From the NCBI GenBank assembly GCA_019916065.1, contig CM034241.1:11507223-11571222 (forward strand): 64,000 nt of DNA, in the 5' to 3' direction. The first letter of the stretch is position 1. Each line of letters begins with the position of its first letter. The notes beneath the pieces are model-generated. The model saw nothing but the letters and a program-made list of their open reading frames with translations. It searched no databases and was not told where the DNA came from. This document shows positions 11,635 through 23,986 of this stretch, in pieces. The stretch is from Vitellaria paradoxa. Its lineage: Eukaryota > Streptophyta > Magnoliopsida > Ericales > Sapotaceae. The position numbers and the translations under genes are program-made.

Positions 11635-12280
11635 TATTGTTATTCAATAAATAATTTATTGAATAAACTGCGGCCACAGATTTAATGATCCAAAAGATAA
11701 ATAGCTTAGGTGAGCGTATCAAAATGGATTCCATCTTGTAAGTATATGTTCCCACGATTCATGAAATTAAATCTCCAAGTTATCGAGGTTTTGACCATTT
11801 ATAAGATCTCACTCCGTGATAACTTAAATAGATTTAATTCATGAATGTGAGTCTACTACAAACTCAGGATTAAGGTTTATTAAGTTTATTAAAGCTCAAG
11901 TAAATTATGATTAATGACATTTATTAACCAAATCATAATTTATAATGGTCATTTCAATATGTATCACATATACATACAAAGTCACCACTTTAGCGATCAA
12001 GATCACCTAATTAAGAAGTAGAAAAGTTACAGTTGTAACATAATGAAATGCCCGTTTCATTAATAGCTGTGAATTTACCTTTATTTATAAAACTTGTGAT
12101 TTAAATCTTTCTGTATTGGCATCTTATGCCCAATACTTAAATCACATACTTTATAAATAAGGGACATTAATGTATAGTTAAACAAATAAATGTTTTATTA
12201 TATCCAGAAAAATAAACTAAAATAAAATGTCATCACATAAAACATGCTTTCAAGGACATCAAGGAAATATAAATCTAATA
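11635..12280 (-). repeat. Truncated 3' LTR of the copia element
   Basis: About 645 bp matching the right-hand portion of the other LTR from TTGTTATTCAATAAA onward. The roughly 790 bp corresponding to 18238-19015 are missing or unrecognisable to the left, where Athila-like sequence begins. The terminal TGTTAG of the intact LTR is TATTAG here (minus strand), a transition at the terminus. Confidence 0.8.
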
Positions 12281-12299
12281 ATCTCCCACTTGCCCTAAA
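12281..12299 (-). other. Polypurine tract of the copia element
   Basis: On the minus strand the sequence GGGCAAGTGGGAGAT directly precedes the 3' LTR. AAGTGGGAGA is a very common copia polypurine tract and fixes the LTR boundary at 12280. Confidence 0.8.
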
Positions 12300-12421
12300 G
12301 CATGTCAGGCATATGACGAACACCCATATCATAAACACGATGATCAAAACTCTTAGCTGTTAGGGTCTTCGTGAATGGATTCGGTAGATTCTCTGCAGAA
12401 GCAATCTTGGATACAATCACT

Positions 12422-15400
12422 TCACCCTTCTAAACTAAATCTCTTACTAAATGATAGTTCGTCTCTTACTAAATGATATTTCCTCTCTATGTGTTTCCTT
12501 TTCTTGTGATATCTGGGTTCTTTTGATTGTGCTACTGCCCCACTATTGTCACAATAGAGAACAATAGGTATACTAGCACTGGGAACCACACTTAGTTCCA
12601 TAAGGAACTTACGAAGCCACACAACCTCTTTTGCAGCTTCTGAAGCAGCTACATATTCGGCTTCCATGGTGGAATCTGTGATGCATGTTTTCTTCACACT
12701 CCTCCAACTTACAGCTCCACCACCTAAAGTAAACACATAGCCCGAAGTCGATCTTTTGTTATCTCTATCTACCTAAAACTCAGAATCTGTATACCCAATG
12801 GGTACAAGATCTTCACTAGAATACGCAAGCATATAATCTCTTGTTTTCCGAAGATACTTAAGTATATGCTTTACTGCAACCCAATGCTCTGGCCCTAGAT
12901 TAGACTGGTATCTACTAACCATTTCTATTGCATAGCAAATATCTGGTCTAGTACATAGCATAGCATACATCAAACTCCCTACTGTTGAAGCATAAGGAAC
13001 TTGTTTCATGCTTTCTGTCTCTTGAGGAGTCTTAGGAGACTGATCTTGAGATAAACCAGCTCCATGTCTAAAAGGAAGTAATCCTTTATTGGAGTCTTAC
13101 ATAGAGTATTTGACCAGTATTTTTTCTATATAAGTAGCTTGGGATAAGCCTAATATCTTATTCTTGCGATCTCGTAATAACTTGATCCCAAGGATATAAC
13201 TGGCTTCTCCCAGGTCTTTCATATCAAACTTGCTTGATAACCAAACTTTTACTGTTGATAATACTCCCACATCATTACCAATGAGTAAGATATCATCAAC
13301 ATACAAGACCAGAAAAACTATCAACCTGTCGTCTATCTTTTTATAAACACATGGTTCATCAGGATTTTGTTCAAAACCAAATGACTTGATTGCCTTATCA
13401 AATCTGATGTTCCATGATGTAAAAGCTTGTTTAAGCCCATAGATAGACTTTTGCAGTTTGCAGACCTTGCGTTCCTGGCCCTCAGCTATAAAACCATCTG
13501 GTTGCATCATATAGATGCTTTCATCAAGATCGCCATTTAAAAAGGCGGTCTTAACATCCATTTGCTAAATCTCATAGTCTAGATTTGCTGCAATGGATAA
13601 AAGAATTCTAATAAACTTAAGCATGGCTACTAGCGAGAAGGTTTCCTCATAATTGATACATTCTTTCTGAGTATAACCCTTCGTAACAAGCCTAGCTTTG
13701 AATGTTTCCACCTTCCCATCTACCCCCTCTCTTTCTCTTGTAGACCCACTTACACCCAATGGGTTTGATTCCTTCAGGTTTGTCTACAAGTTCCCAGACT
13801 TTATTAGAGTACATGGAACTCATCTCTGATTTCATAACTTTGTGCCAACTATCTACATCCACATCATTCATTACTTTATCATAACTAGTGGGATCTAATT
13901 CATGTTCATCAGAGACTGCCTAATAAGACTCTCCAATTAACATGTATCTAGATGGACGTCTAATTGTCCTCCCACTATGACAGAGCACTAGTGATTGATG
14001 TTTTGCAACTGACTCGAGTTGATTAACAGACTCGAGATTAAGAATTGATTCATTTATCTAATTAGGAATAACACTAGAATTGTTAGATAATTCTTCAAGA
14101 ACTATCTTACTCCTACGTTTGAAATCTCTCATATAGTCTTCCTCAAGAAAAGTAACATTTGTGCTAACAAATACTTTCTTTTCTTCGAGACTATAAAAGA
14201 GACCTCCTCTCGTTCTTTTAGGATATCCTACAAACAAGCAAACTTCAGACCTAGGTTCCAATTTATCTGCTTTTCCCTTTAGCACATGTGCTGGAGAACC
14301 CCAAATGTGTATATGGCATAAACTAGATTTATTACCATTCCACAATTGTAAGGGTGTACTGGGAATAGACTTAGATGGAACCAAGTTTAGAAAATACATG
14401 GCTGTTTCTAAGGCATAACCCCAAAATGTGATGGGCAGAGTTGAATAACTCATCATTGACCTCACCATATCAAGCAAAGTTCTGTTTCTCCTTTCTACTA
14501 CACCATTTTGCTGGGGAGTCCCTAGTACGACTAATTGAGAAAGTATCCCATTATCTGATAAGTAGTCCCTAAACTCATTGAGGAGGTACTCGCCACCTCG
14601 ATCAGATCGAAGTGTTTTTACGTGTTTTCTTAATTGCTTTTCCGCTTCCGCCTGAAAGATTTTGAATTTTTTAAAAGTTTCAGACTTACGGTGCATTAGG
14701 TACACATAACCATATCTTGAATAATCATCAACAAATGTGATGAAATATTCAAAACCCCATTTAGCTTGTGTGTTCATGGGTCCACATACATCAGAATACA
14801 CTAATGTCAACGGTTCTATGGCTTTATTACCTTTAGCATTAAAAGGGCTTTTTGGTTATCTTACCTTCTAGACAGGATTCGCAAACTGGTAGTGATTCAT
14901 CAACCAGTGAATCCAAAGGTCCACTTTTAACCAGTCTTTGGATCCTATCTAGATTTATATGACCTAGACGTAAGTGCCACAGATACGTTTTATTAGTTTG
15001 GGATACCTTGATCCTTTTATGGTGATTAGTTTCGTTATTCAATTCCGTGTCATCCAGTGAGTTTATTTTAGGATGCAAACAGTATAAATTGTTAACCATT
15101 GTACCAGAACAAATAAACGTTTTATTCCTTTTGATTACTACAGTAGAATAAAAAATAATTGAGTATCCACAATTATTCAAGCTACTAACCGAAGTCAAAT
15201 TACATCTAAATTCAGATACAAACAAACAATTTTTCAAAACTAAAGATCTGAATGCATCAAAAAATAAAGTAACAACTCCCACAGCTCTGACTGCAACAAT
15301 TGCACCAGTTTCCAACCTAAGACTAACTTCTCCATCATTTAGAACCCTGGTTTCTTGGAACCCTTGCAATGAATTGCAAACATGATTAGTGGACCCAGAA

Positions 15401-15791
15401 TCTACTATCTAGGAATCCGTAGAATCAACCACTAAACAAGTTTCAATTATGAGAATGTTACTTGAGGTTCTAATTGTCCCCTTGGCCTTAGCTTGTGCAG
15501 ACTTTGCCAAATATGCTGAGCAGTTCCTCTTCCAATGCCTCTTCTGCCCACAATGGAAACACTTTCCTTTGGGCTTTTTTTTCTTCACTTGATTTTGTGT
15601 CACCTCTAATTTAACATCTTGTTCAGTTTGAGGAGCATTTAAATCAGGTTTAGGAGGGCATGGATCAGTCAAAACAAAACTATACTCTTTCCCAGCTAAG
15701 ACAATGTTCAAATTCCTTTTCCAGTCCGTATAATTAGGTCAAGTTAATTTATTCTGACTTAAAATTGTAGGTAGTGGGTTGAAAGACATTT
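12422..15791 (-). pseudogene. Broken copia Gag-Pol polyprotein
   Basis: Seven fragments read in order on the minus strand. Gag begins near 15791 (MSFNPLPTIL) and has a stop 16 codons in. The knuckle CFHCGQKRHWKRNC lies near 15540, but Gag between start and knuckle is only about 85 residues, so much of it is deleted. A TAG at 15409-15411 sits just before the protease DSGST motif. The integrase zinc region (HLRLGHINLDR ... CESC) is at 14839-15369 and its core at 14058-14810. RT is at 13565-13759 and 13097-13561 (MDVKTAFLNGDL, YVDDILLIGND), with its end at 12773-13009 (GSLMYAMLCTRPDI). RNase H (STMEAEYVA) is at 12422-12736. Frameshifts separate 14839 from 14810 and 14058 from 13759; the other breaks are in-frame stops. 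It cannot make a functional polyprotein. Confidence 0.92.
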
Positions 15792-16509
15792 TTCTAAATA
15801 AAACAAATAAATTTAAATAAGCATACATTCTAAAAAACATAAAACTTTTGCATAATAAAATTCATAAAAAAATATATATGCATGAGTAGAACTCTATAAC
15901 TACTTTATCATGTATCAGTAATCTAATTCTGTTTTAAATATGCCTCTGTAGGGTGGTCATATTTGCCACTAATTAGACAATTTCACTTATTTATTTATTA
16001 TTATTTTCATTAGATATCTCATATCTAAGTAATAATAAATTACCGATATTTTAGCCTATTAGAATTAATTTAATAAGAACTCCGTAGGGAGGATATTAAA
16101 TATTCTAAGTTGAGTGTATAACCACTGTTTCAATTTCTCATATTTTCCAAATAAAAAAAGGTACCGTAAGGCAGTCAATTCTATTTAGTAATATTCAAAA
16201 TTTTATCCTTTAAGGAAATTCTATCCAGTAATTAATACCGATTAATATCCTCCGTAGGAAGCTCACAAGATTTGAGACAAGATATTAATCTATGTTACTA
16301 TAGGATTAACAATGGAGGCCATGAGTTTTATGTTTAAAACCCTCTCCCACTCAATTTTTATAACTTAGAGTTTTTAATTTTGTTAATTTAATTTTTTTTT
16401 AAAATATTAATTGATACTCTAACCATTAATATCTAATTTTAAAAATAAAATAATTAATTGGTTATGTCAATATAAAATTAACAAAATTTAAATAAATGAT
16501 ATAAATCAT

Positions 16510-16660
16510 ATTCTAGTCACATTAGAATATAAATATCATAAAATTAAACAAATGATATTATCTATATCCTAATCACATTAGAATATAAATATCATCTAAA
16601 TTAAATAAATGACATTAACTCTATTCTAATCACATTAGAATATTAATATCATAAAACATT
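16510..16660. repeat. Three tandem 56-57 bp units, each with a hairpin
   Basis: Units begin at 16510, 16566 and 16623. Each starts with an inverted repeat, TTCTAAT-CAC-ATTAGAA in the best copy, followed by an AT-rich tail with ATATCAT. The stem is retained in the third copy and has one change in each of the first two. Confidence 0.8.
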
Positions 16661-17229
16661 AATTATGCGTGAACATATGTTGTGGCATCCCTAAAATCTA
16701 TATGACATGTTATCAAACAAACATTCATAATAGATAACAAAAAATTAAATAAATAACCCTTAATTCACAATTTTCCTAAAAAATTACATTTACCAAAAAA
16801 ACTTAAACTAGTCATCTTGTAGTCAATATCCATCTTCCAACTGCATCCTCTTGCTTCCTTGGCCTTTGGAATTAATTCCAAATTGAATTTGGGTTGAGGA
16901 CATTTTTGATATTTCTCAAATTTCATAAACAAAAAAAAAAAAAAAAAAAAAAAAAAAACTTTTGTGGGCTGGAATTTAATTTTAAAACTTTGCCCAGTAG
17001 CTTTAAAAGAAATTTAAAGTATAATAGTTTAAGAAATTCCGTTTCACCCAAGTTTACTTTAAAACTTTTCAATCAAGCCCATACAAGAGTGGTTTTAGAA
17101 AAATTCCAAAACAACCCCGGGGATCCAAAACATTTTTCAAAATCACCCTCTTCCCCAAATCAACTTTACACGCAGCACTGTAAAGATTCAAAAAAATTGC
17201 CGGCGACCCTTCTTGCAAAATCCCAAAAA

Positions 17230-17900
17230 TCCAACGAAGGTTAGCCCTTCTTCGCCAGATCCGAACGCCATACGAAGCCCCATGGCGCTACATTAGCGAG
17301 GAGATGGCTAGAATTGCCAACGCCGTGAGCCCCCGTGTTGGGTTTTGCTGCCACCGCGGATCCTACCAATGCTGCAGGCTGGCGATGCTAGGGAGGTTTT
17401 CCCACAACCGTCGCACGCTGCCACGGGTTGCCCACAACCGCTGCCAACAGCCGACAGTACCGCGGGTGTCCCGCAGTTGACGCTACTTTCCGCAGCTCCT
17501 ACCAAATTGCCGCCGTGCGCACTTGGTTTCTGCCAAATCTGGACACCATAATGCGGCAATCCCCTGCTGCCGCACCTGATTTCCGCAGCCGCCAGGATTC
17601 CTACAACTGCCGCAGGCCGCGACGTTCGGTTCCGCCACGCCAAACCCGCCGCTGCCATATCGCGTGCTGCCGCCTCGCGTGAGACCCGCCTCGGGTTGTT
17701 CTGCGATAAAACCGGTGCCCGATGTTGCCACTCACCTGCCCCGTGCTGCCGCCAAGGAGAATTCCCTCGGCTCCTCGTAGTCTTCCGGTGCCACCATGGG
17801 CTCCTGCAGCCGTGACTACCCCCATGGTGGATCTGGCTGCGTTTGCCCAGATTCTCCTTTTTTTTTATTTATTCTGGGAGGCCAGTGCTTTCACACGCTT
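17230..17900. other. GC- and CpG-rich island inside the copia leader
   Basis: About 670 bp with far higher GC than its surroundings, rich in CTGCCGC/GCCGCC and CpG. Several overlapping frames are open on both strands, as expected from GC-rich low-complexity DNA; none has a recognisable domain. The CTGCCGC word recurs irregularly. It may be a captured host segment or an element-specific leader module. Confidence 0.55.
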
Positions 17901-18223
17901 ACTGCCCCAAAACTAACCGTGCAATGCTTGTGGATGTCCTTGTTCTGTTGTTTTATCTCCAATGAATCGGGTCTCGAGCAGATACAGATCCAAAGAAAAA
18001 TTACAGACTCAAAAACAAAATTACAGAGTATTACAGATATGAGAAAAATAAAATCAAGAGGGAAAACATGGATCCAAAAAATTAACCACCCTTCCTGTTA
18101 CACCCTTGAAAAGAAATAAAAATTTATTGTGAATCAAGGGTTTTATTCATTCACATAAGAGAGAAAAATAAAATTGATGTCACATCTATGCATAATTAAA
18201 ACTATGCTATAAATTCAACAAAA

Positions 18224-18235
18224 GCTCTGATACCA
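18224..18235 (-). other. Primer binding site, initiator tRNA-Met type (copia)
   Basis: Minus strand TGGTATCAGAGC, the standard plant copia primer site, two bases from the LTR terminus at 18238. Confidence 0.9.
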
Positions 18236-18237
18236 AT

Positions 18238-19670
18238 TGTCAGTTTTTATAGTATAGAGTTGAGAAAAATACAAAATTTTTCTGATGCACAGCAGAAGCA
18301 CCTATTTCAGCGATTCAGCCTTCCATACTATTTTCAATTCTCTCTCTCTAGATGGATGTGTGTAGTCACCCTTTTTCAGATCACTTGGCTCATTAATATA
18401 TAAAAAATATTTATAGAGAGAGATACAGAGTTTGTTTCAGAGAAGAACTCTAACTCTAGAGATTATCTCTTATCCACTCTCACATATATCTTATCTATAT
18501 ATATATTATCCTAATATATATTTAGAAAATATGGTATCTTGAGAAAATCTCCAAACCATATCATCTTATCTAAATATATATTAATTATTTATAATTTATT
18601 TCATAAATAAATTATAATTAATTAGTTAACTAGACCTGGCCCATTAAGATAAAACTGAGCTAGCTTGGGGACTGAAGGCCCGTGAACTCCTAACTCCAAC
18701 TTGAAAAATATTTAGGCTTTGTCATCTCATGGCAACCTATTATCTTTTTAATGAACCCAAAGATATTCCACTAAAAGTCCTGAGCTGTACTCTAGTAGTT
18801 CATGTTAAAATTCATTTAATTAAAATAACTTTTAATAAAATGAATTTTGGTCATAGACCAATAATATCCACTTAATTAACTCTCCATTATAAGCTCGTAA
18901 TTAAGTTAGGCTAAATGTCGAGCCCCTTAATTACATGTTTAACCCTAAGTCTCTATTTATCTAAATTTTGATCATTCTCAATATTTTCATATTTGTAAAC
19001 AATTTACAAATAACTATTGTTATTCAATAAACAATTTATTGAATAAACTGTGACTACAGATTTAATGATCAAAAAGATAAATAGCTTAGGTGAGCGTATC
19101 AAAATGAATTCCATCTTGTAAGTATATATTCCCACGATTCATGAAATTAAATCTCCAAGTTATCGAGGTTTTGACCATTTATAAGATCTCACTCTGTGAT
19201 AACTCAAATAGATTTAATTCATGAATGTAAGCCCACTACAAACTCAAGATTAAAGTTTATTAAGTTTATTAAAGCTTAAGTAAATTATGATTAATGATAT
19301 TTATTAACCAAATCATAATTTACAACGATCCTTTCAATATGTGTATCACATATACATATTAACTTTCCTACTCAAAGTCACCACTTTAGTGATCAAGATA
19401 AATCACCCAATTAAGAAGTAGAAAAATTACAGCTTTAATATAATGAAATACCCGTTTCATTAATAACTATGAATTTACTTTTATTTGTAAAACTTGTGAT
19501 TTAATTTTTTCTGTATTAGCATCTTGTACCCAATACTTAAATCATATACTTTATAAATAATGTATGTTTAAACAAATAAATGTTTTATTATATTCAGAAA
19601 AATAAACTAAAATAAAATGTCATTATATAAAACATGCTTTCAAGGGCACCAAAGAAATATAAATCTAACA
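18238..19670 (-). repeat. Full-length 5' LTR of the copia element
   Basis: 1433 bp. On the plus strand it starts TGTCAG and ends CTAACA (minus strand TGTTAG...CTGACA), a proper short inverted terminus. The inner edge is fixed by the primer site. The following five bases, CCTCT, would be half of the target duplication; the other half is lost with the truncated left LTR. Confidence 0.88.
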
Positions 19671-22229
19671 CCTCTAACCTGCTCCCAGTATAGTGTGGTC
19701 GGCGTTGATGCAAATGACATTGGCAAAGTAGATTCTGGTTTCAAAATGCTCTTTGTTGTTGCTTGAATTGGCCCAATCACGGGTTTCGTTTCGCTCACTG
19801 CCTCCTATGGATTGCTCCGTAGTTTGGGCCAGTTCTCTCACGTTGGGAGAGTTTAGGTCTCTAGATGTGTGTATAAACCCCAACTTTCATTATAACTTTA
19901 TGAGTTGGAATATTGGATTGTGTGGTAAATCTAAAAAGAAAAAAAAAAACAAAAACAAAAAAATTGGGTCAATGCTCGAGTGACAACTTGTGCTTAAACA
20001 AATCTATTGGAAATTTAGTACTCTTAAAAATTTAGAACTCTTAAATTCACTTCCTATCATCTACATTTGATAAAATATAAAAAAATAATAAAAAAATAAT
20101 AACAATACAATAATTTATAGAGAACTTTCAAACTGGAGAAAAACCATGGACATTGGTAAAAAAAAAATCTACTATTGAAAAAATTCTCATAATCAAATAA
20201 TTTTTTCTCTCATACCCAATACCCCTATACACCTACAAAATAATTCTTTAAGCAAACTTTAACTCTTATCTCGTAAAAGAGAAATTTAATTGAAGTCAAA
20301 ATTCGTTATATAAAACTTTGACCGGTGTGTCTTTACCTTTGTGAGAAAAATGATGTGGGATTTTCAAAGAAGCCACCACACTAATAATCTCTCTACTTTC
20401 ACGATTTTAGTTGGTCTTACATTTAACTTCCACCTCTAGGAGAATTTTTTAAAACTATAACTCTCAGTTATAGATAATTATCATGCTCTAATATAAAAGT
20501 ATACTCACTTAGAATAAACTAATTTCAAGCGTTTTACTTTGTCTCATGTCGAAAAAACTTTGTTGAAAAATTATGGCGCAACTCTCATGTTTAGCTTTCA
20601 TGGAAGTTCATCAACCATCAACATAAATTTTCATCACACACCCTACATCAATGCCAAACCAATGCCTATGTGTAAACTTGTGGACCCACATGCTAACAGT
20701 AACACATCATTTATCATGGCAACTTTGGGAATTAGTCGCATGCCATTAGGATGTACATGTTATTTTCAGAGACAATTATTTTCTATGGAGACATGCATAA
20801 TGTTAGCTACATTGTCAATCTGTCACTTTACCAAATTAAAACCACTTGCCAAATCCACTCCACCCCATGAGCAATTTTTCTTAACATGTCCAAATTATTC
20901 ACACATCTAGTAGAGTACGTTTTTCATTATAGAGTTAACAGTAACTTTTGAAAGAATTATTTTCTCCTTCGAACTACTAGTATTGCTGATATTACCAGTT
21001 GATCTGCCTTTTAACGTCTTATGTAATCCCGATTAAATAAAAATACCTCTAATTTGCACTTGTCACAAGTCAAAACTGATTCTCCCATTAAATTTCTTAA
21101 CCCAAATTCGATAGGATTTAAAACCATACTCCTTGACTTTTTTTTTCTTACTTTTGCCTGTATAAATTTTATCGTAAAAATAAATAATATCTAAACTGTG
21201 TAAGTTTTTAGAAAAGATTGGAAGGGTTACATTAGTTTGTTCAGCAGTGAACAAAAAAAATAACCACATATATCATATATATTAATGGAATGCTAAATAA
21301 AATAAAAGCCATCAGGAATAATAATTATTGATACCTCAGATTTCACCTGTGGATGCATAGATTTTGTCGGCGTGGTCAGGTGAAATTTCAAATTAAAAAA
21401 AAAAATTGAATTATTTAGGATTCATTTGATTTAGATTATAATTTTTATTTTTTTTGGTATTGACATAAGCCACAGGCATGAGCATGTTTGATTACATATT
21501 GGAAATTGACAACTTTTTGAATTACATTGTTTTTCGAACAAGTATTAAATTTGTCCCTTCTTTTTTTTTTTATTACTTCGGAATGATTTGTTTCATTGTT
21601 TTATTTTTCCTGCATGTAATTTGCTGTAATAAATTTATAAATTCGGTGAAGTTAATTTTAATTGAGGATAATGAAAAATAATTGCCCATTAATTACCCAA
21701 AAAATAATAATAATAATTGTCCATTGACACCACTGAAACAAACTCCTGGCTCTCCTTCATATGGTTGCAAACTATGTGCATTACCTGGCCACTGATGCCA
21801 TATATTCGGGATGGTTACCGGACAATCTAACTATAGAATTCTGTTTACTTTTGTCCCTTAAAAAAAGATTAAAAAAAAAAAAAAAGGCAGATTGGAGTTG
21901 AACAAAGACCTTCATTGTGCATACCCCCCCCCCCCCCCACAAGAAAAGACCTTCATTGGCCATGATAAAGCAAAAAGCACCGAGGTCTTTTGGGGATTCT
22001 TTTATGATGATGGTGAGTTTGCAAACGTTCATTTCTCAGCCGTCTCTTTAAAATCTCTCTCTTCCTCTTGATAATAATGATTAAGTTTCTGAATCTAGGG
22101 TCTTTTTCTTTCCTTTTTCTGGTTTCTTTTTTCCGGGTGCATGTTTGGGTTGATGCATTGAAATCCCTGATTGTGAATTGTTAAAAAGTTCTTTTGAATG
22201 TAATTTTCAGAGAGATAGATAGAGGGAGA
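19671..22229. other. Intergenic, upstream of the first UspA locus
   Basis: AT-rich, no supported gene. A minus-strand frame at 19674-19883 and plus-strand frame at 20539-20910 lack any family feature. Contains a C-run at 21925-21939 and several A/T tracts. A possible 5'-UTR acceptor (TTTTCAG at 22204-22210) lies 20 bases upstream of the UspA start codon. Confidence 0.5.
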
Positions 22230-22390
22230 ATGTGGAATCCAAGGGGGGGCAACCAGGAAATGTTGGTAGCAGTTGCATTAGACAAGGACAAAAGGAGCCA
22301 GAATGCTTTGAAATGGGCTCTTGATCATCTTCTCACCAGAGGTCAAACTGTGAGATTAATCCATGTTGATCAACCCATTGTCACACCACG

Positions 22391-22432
<42 letters not shown>
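22391..22432. repeat. CT microsatellite at intron 1 donor of UspA copy 1
   Basis: (CT)n begins five bases after the GT of intron 1. The same arrangement occurs at the second UspA locus (58524-58542). Confidence 0.9.
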
Positions 22433-22433
<1 letters not shown>

Positions 22434-23708
22434 ACCAAAACAATATTGATATTAAAAGAAGGAAAATGAAATTGTCAGATTTTTTTATCCAAATTTATTA
22501 TTAAAATAATATAATAATGACATTTTGTTAATAAAATAATATGTTTAGTGAGTTATTTTTTGAAACTGGCAAAAAATTCTAACTTGTTGATGCAAATCTA
22601 ATGCACATTAAAGCTTCGTTTCTTCTGGTATAAAATATTTTCCCAAAAATACTTTTCTTCATGTCTCAAAAAAAGATAATTTTCAAAAATATAAATAAAT
22701 ATATTTTTTCAAAAAATATTTTACATTGAAACATTATCAAGACTTGCATATTTTGTGAAACACAAAAGAGAAAAGGAGGAACGTATTTGTGCATGGTGAT
22801 CATATAATTAAGGTCATTAATTAAGACATATTGTTGAAAAAAAAAAATTCTTAGTTGTAATCTCTATGTCAATAAATGTATTAACGTGTTAGCTTTTTCA
22901 CCATAGTAGTTCTCTTTTGGCTTCAGTCAGCAACAGTGGAGGGAATAGACAAGGACCTAATGACATAGGCTCAGAATTTTTTCTTCCCTACCGTTGCCTT
23001 TGCTCTCGAAGAGAAGTGAGTTCTTACCATCTTGATCGTCATCTCCTCCTTCTCATCATCATTTATTATCTTCTCTTTTTTTTCTTTAAAATTTTATCCG
23101 ATTAAAATTTAACGGTTCAAATATATTTACGTATTTTTAATTCAAATAATGTAAATATATTTGAATCATTGAATTAAAAAATATAATTATATTTGAATTA
23201 TTAAATTTTAATCTAACAAATCAGAACTCGAGATTACCGATATACTGACATCACGCATAATATCAACCTCCCCTTTTTTCTAGTTAACTGGGGTGACGCC
23301 TCTTGTCTTACCTATATCTTTTGCTGGAATTTTCACATCAGGTACAATGGGAAACCGTGACACTGGAAGAGCCGGATATAGCTAGAGCACTGATCGACTA
23401 TGTTTCTTTGAATAGAGTTGATACTTTGGTTCTTGGTGCACCAAACAATGGCATTTCCAGGTAGCATGCAGCTGTGAGATATATATATATATATATACAT
23501 ATACACGCACACTCACTCTGTTGAACTCCATATTGAAGTCTATCGCACCGGTTTTCGTATGTACGGTGGAGGGATGCCTTGGTTACATATTATTTTAACT
23601 GGAATAGAAACTACCAGAGAAAACGAAGCAGCCTAAAAGCCAACGCATACAAAACAAAATTAATCCATAGTAATGCTAATGCAATTCCAGCTATAACAGG
23701 GGATTAAA

Positions 23709-23713
<5 letters not shown>

Positions 23714-23746
<33 letters not shown>
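23714..23746. repeat. TA microsatellite
   Basis: About 16 TA units within intron 3 of UspA copy 1. Confidence 0.9.
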
Positions 23747-23748
<2 letters not shown>

Positions 23749-23847
23749 GATATGTTACTCAGATACCTATCTTGACGTGATCATTATAACATATATGACA
23801 TGCGATCATGTGACTAGTAGATCAAGACTAATCTCATTCATGTGACA

Positions 23848-23986
23848 TTGTTTCCTCCAAAATGTCTTGTAATAGAGATCCATGAATTAGAAAAATCCAT
23901 TTGAGGTGGCATCAGAGCATTGTTTCTTCCAAATTAATTGTCTTGTAATCGAGATCCATGAATCAGAAAAATTCATGTGAAGTGAT
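23848..23986. repeat. Imperfect tandem duplication of about 70 bp
   Basis: Two units, from 23848 and 23919, both with TGTTTCyTCCAAA, TGTCTTGTAAT and GAGATCCATGAAT. They lie in intron 3 of UspA copy 1. Confidence 0.75.

Larger units (their letters stand above)
15792..18223. other. Long copia leader with repeats and a GC island
   Basis: About 2.4 kb between Gag start and primer site, long for a copia leader. From the Gag side: AT-rich DNA with several CCGTAGG-like motifs (15949-16260), three tandem hairpin units (16510-16660), a run of about 30 A at 16929-16958, then a GC-rich island (17230-17900). No gene is supported on either strand. Confidence 0.6.
11635..19670 (-). mobile_element. Degenerate Ty1/copia LTR retrotransposon
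   Basis: Minus-strand order: 5' LTR at 18238-19670, initiator-tRNA-Met-type primer site, an unusually long leader of about 2.4 kb, broken gag-pol (15791 down to 12422), polypurine tract, then a truncated 3' LTR (11635-12280). Domain order (Gag knuckle, protease, integrase, RT, RNase H) is that of Ty1/copia. The LTRs differ by many transitions plus small indels, roughly 8-10% by eye, so the insertion is old. Confidence 0.9.

Noticed and set aside
17308..17916. Overlapping open frames on both strands of the GC island
   Set aside because: GC-rich DNA has few stops; none of the translations shows a domain.
20539..20910. 123-residue plus-strand frame
   Set aside because: No domain, no splice context, mixed Cys/His without a knuckle pattern; probably chance.
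21925..21939. C-run as possible structured or regulatory site
   Set aside because: Isolated homopolymer without flanking G tracts; no support.
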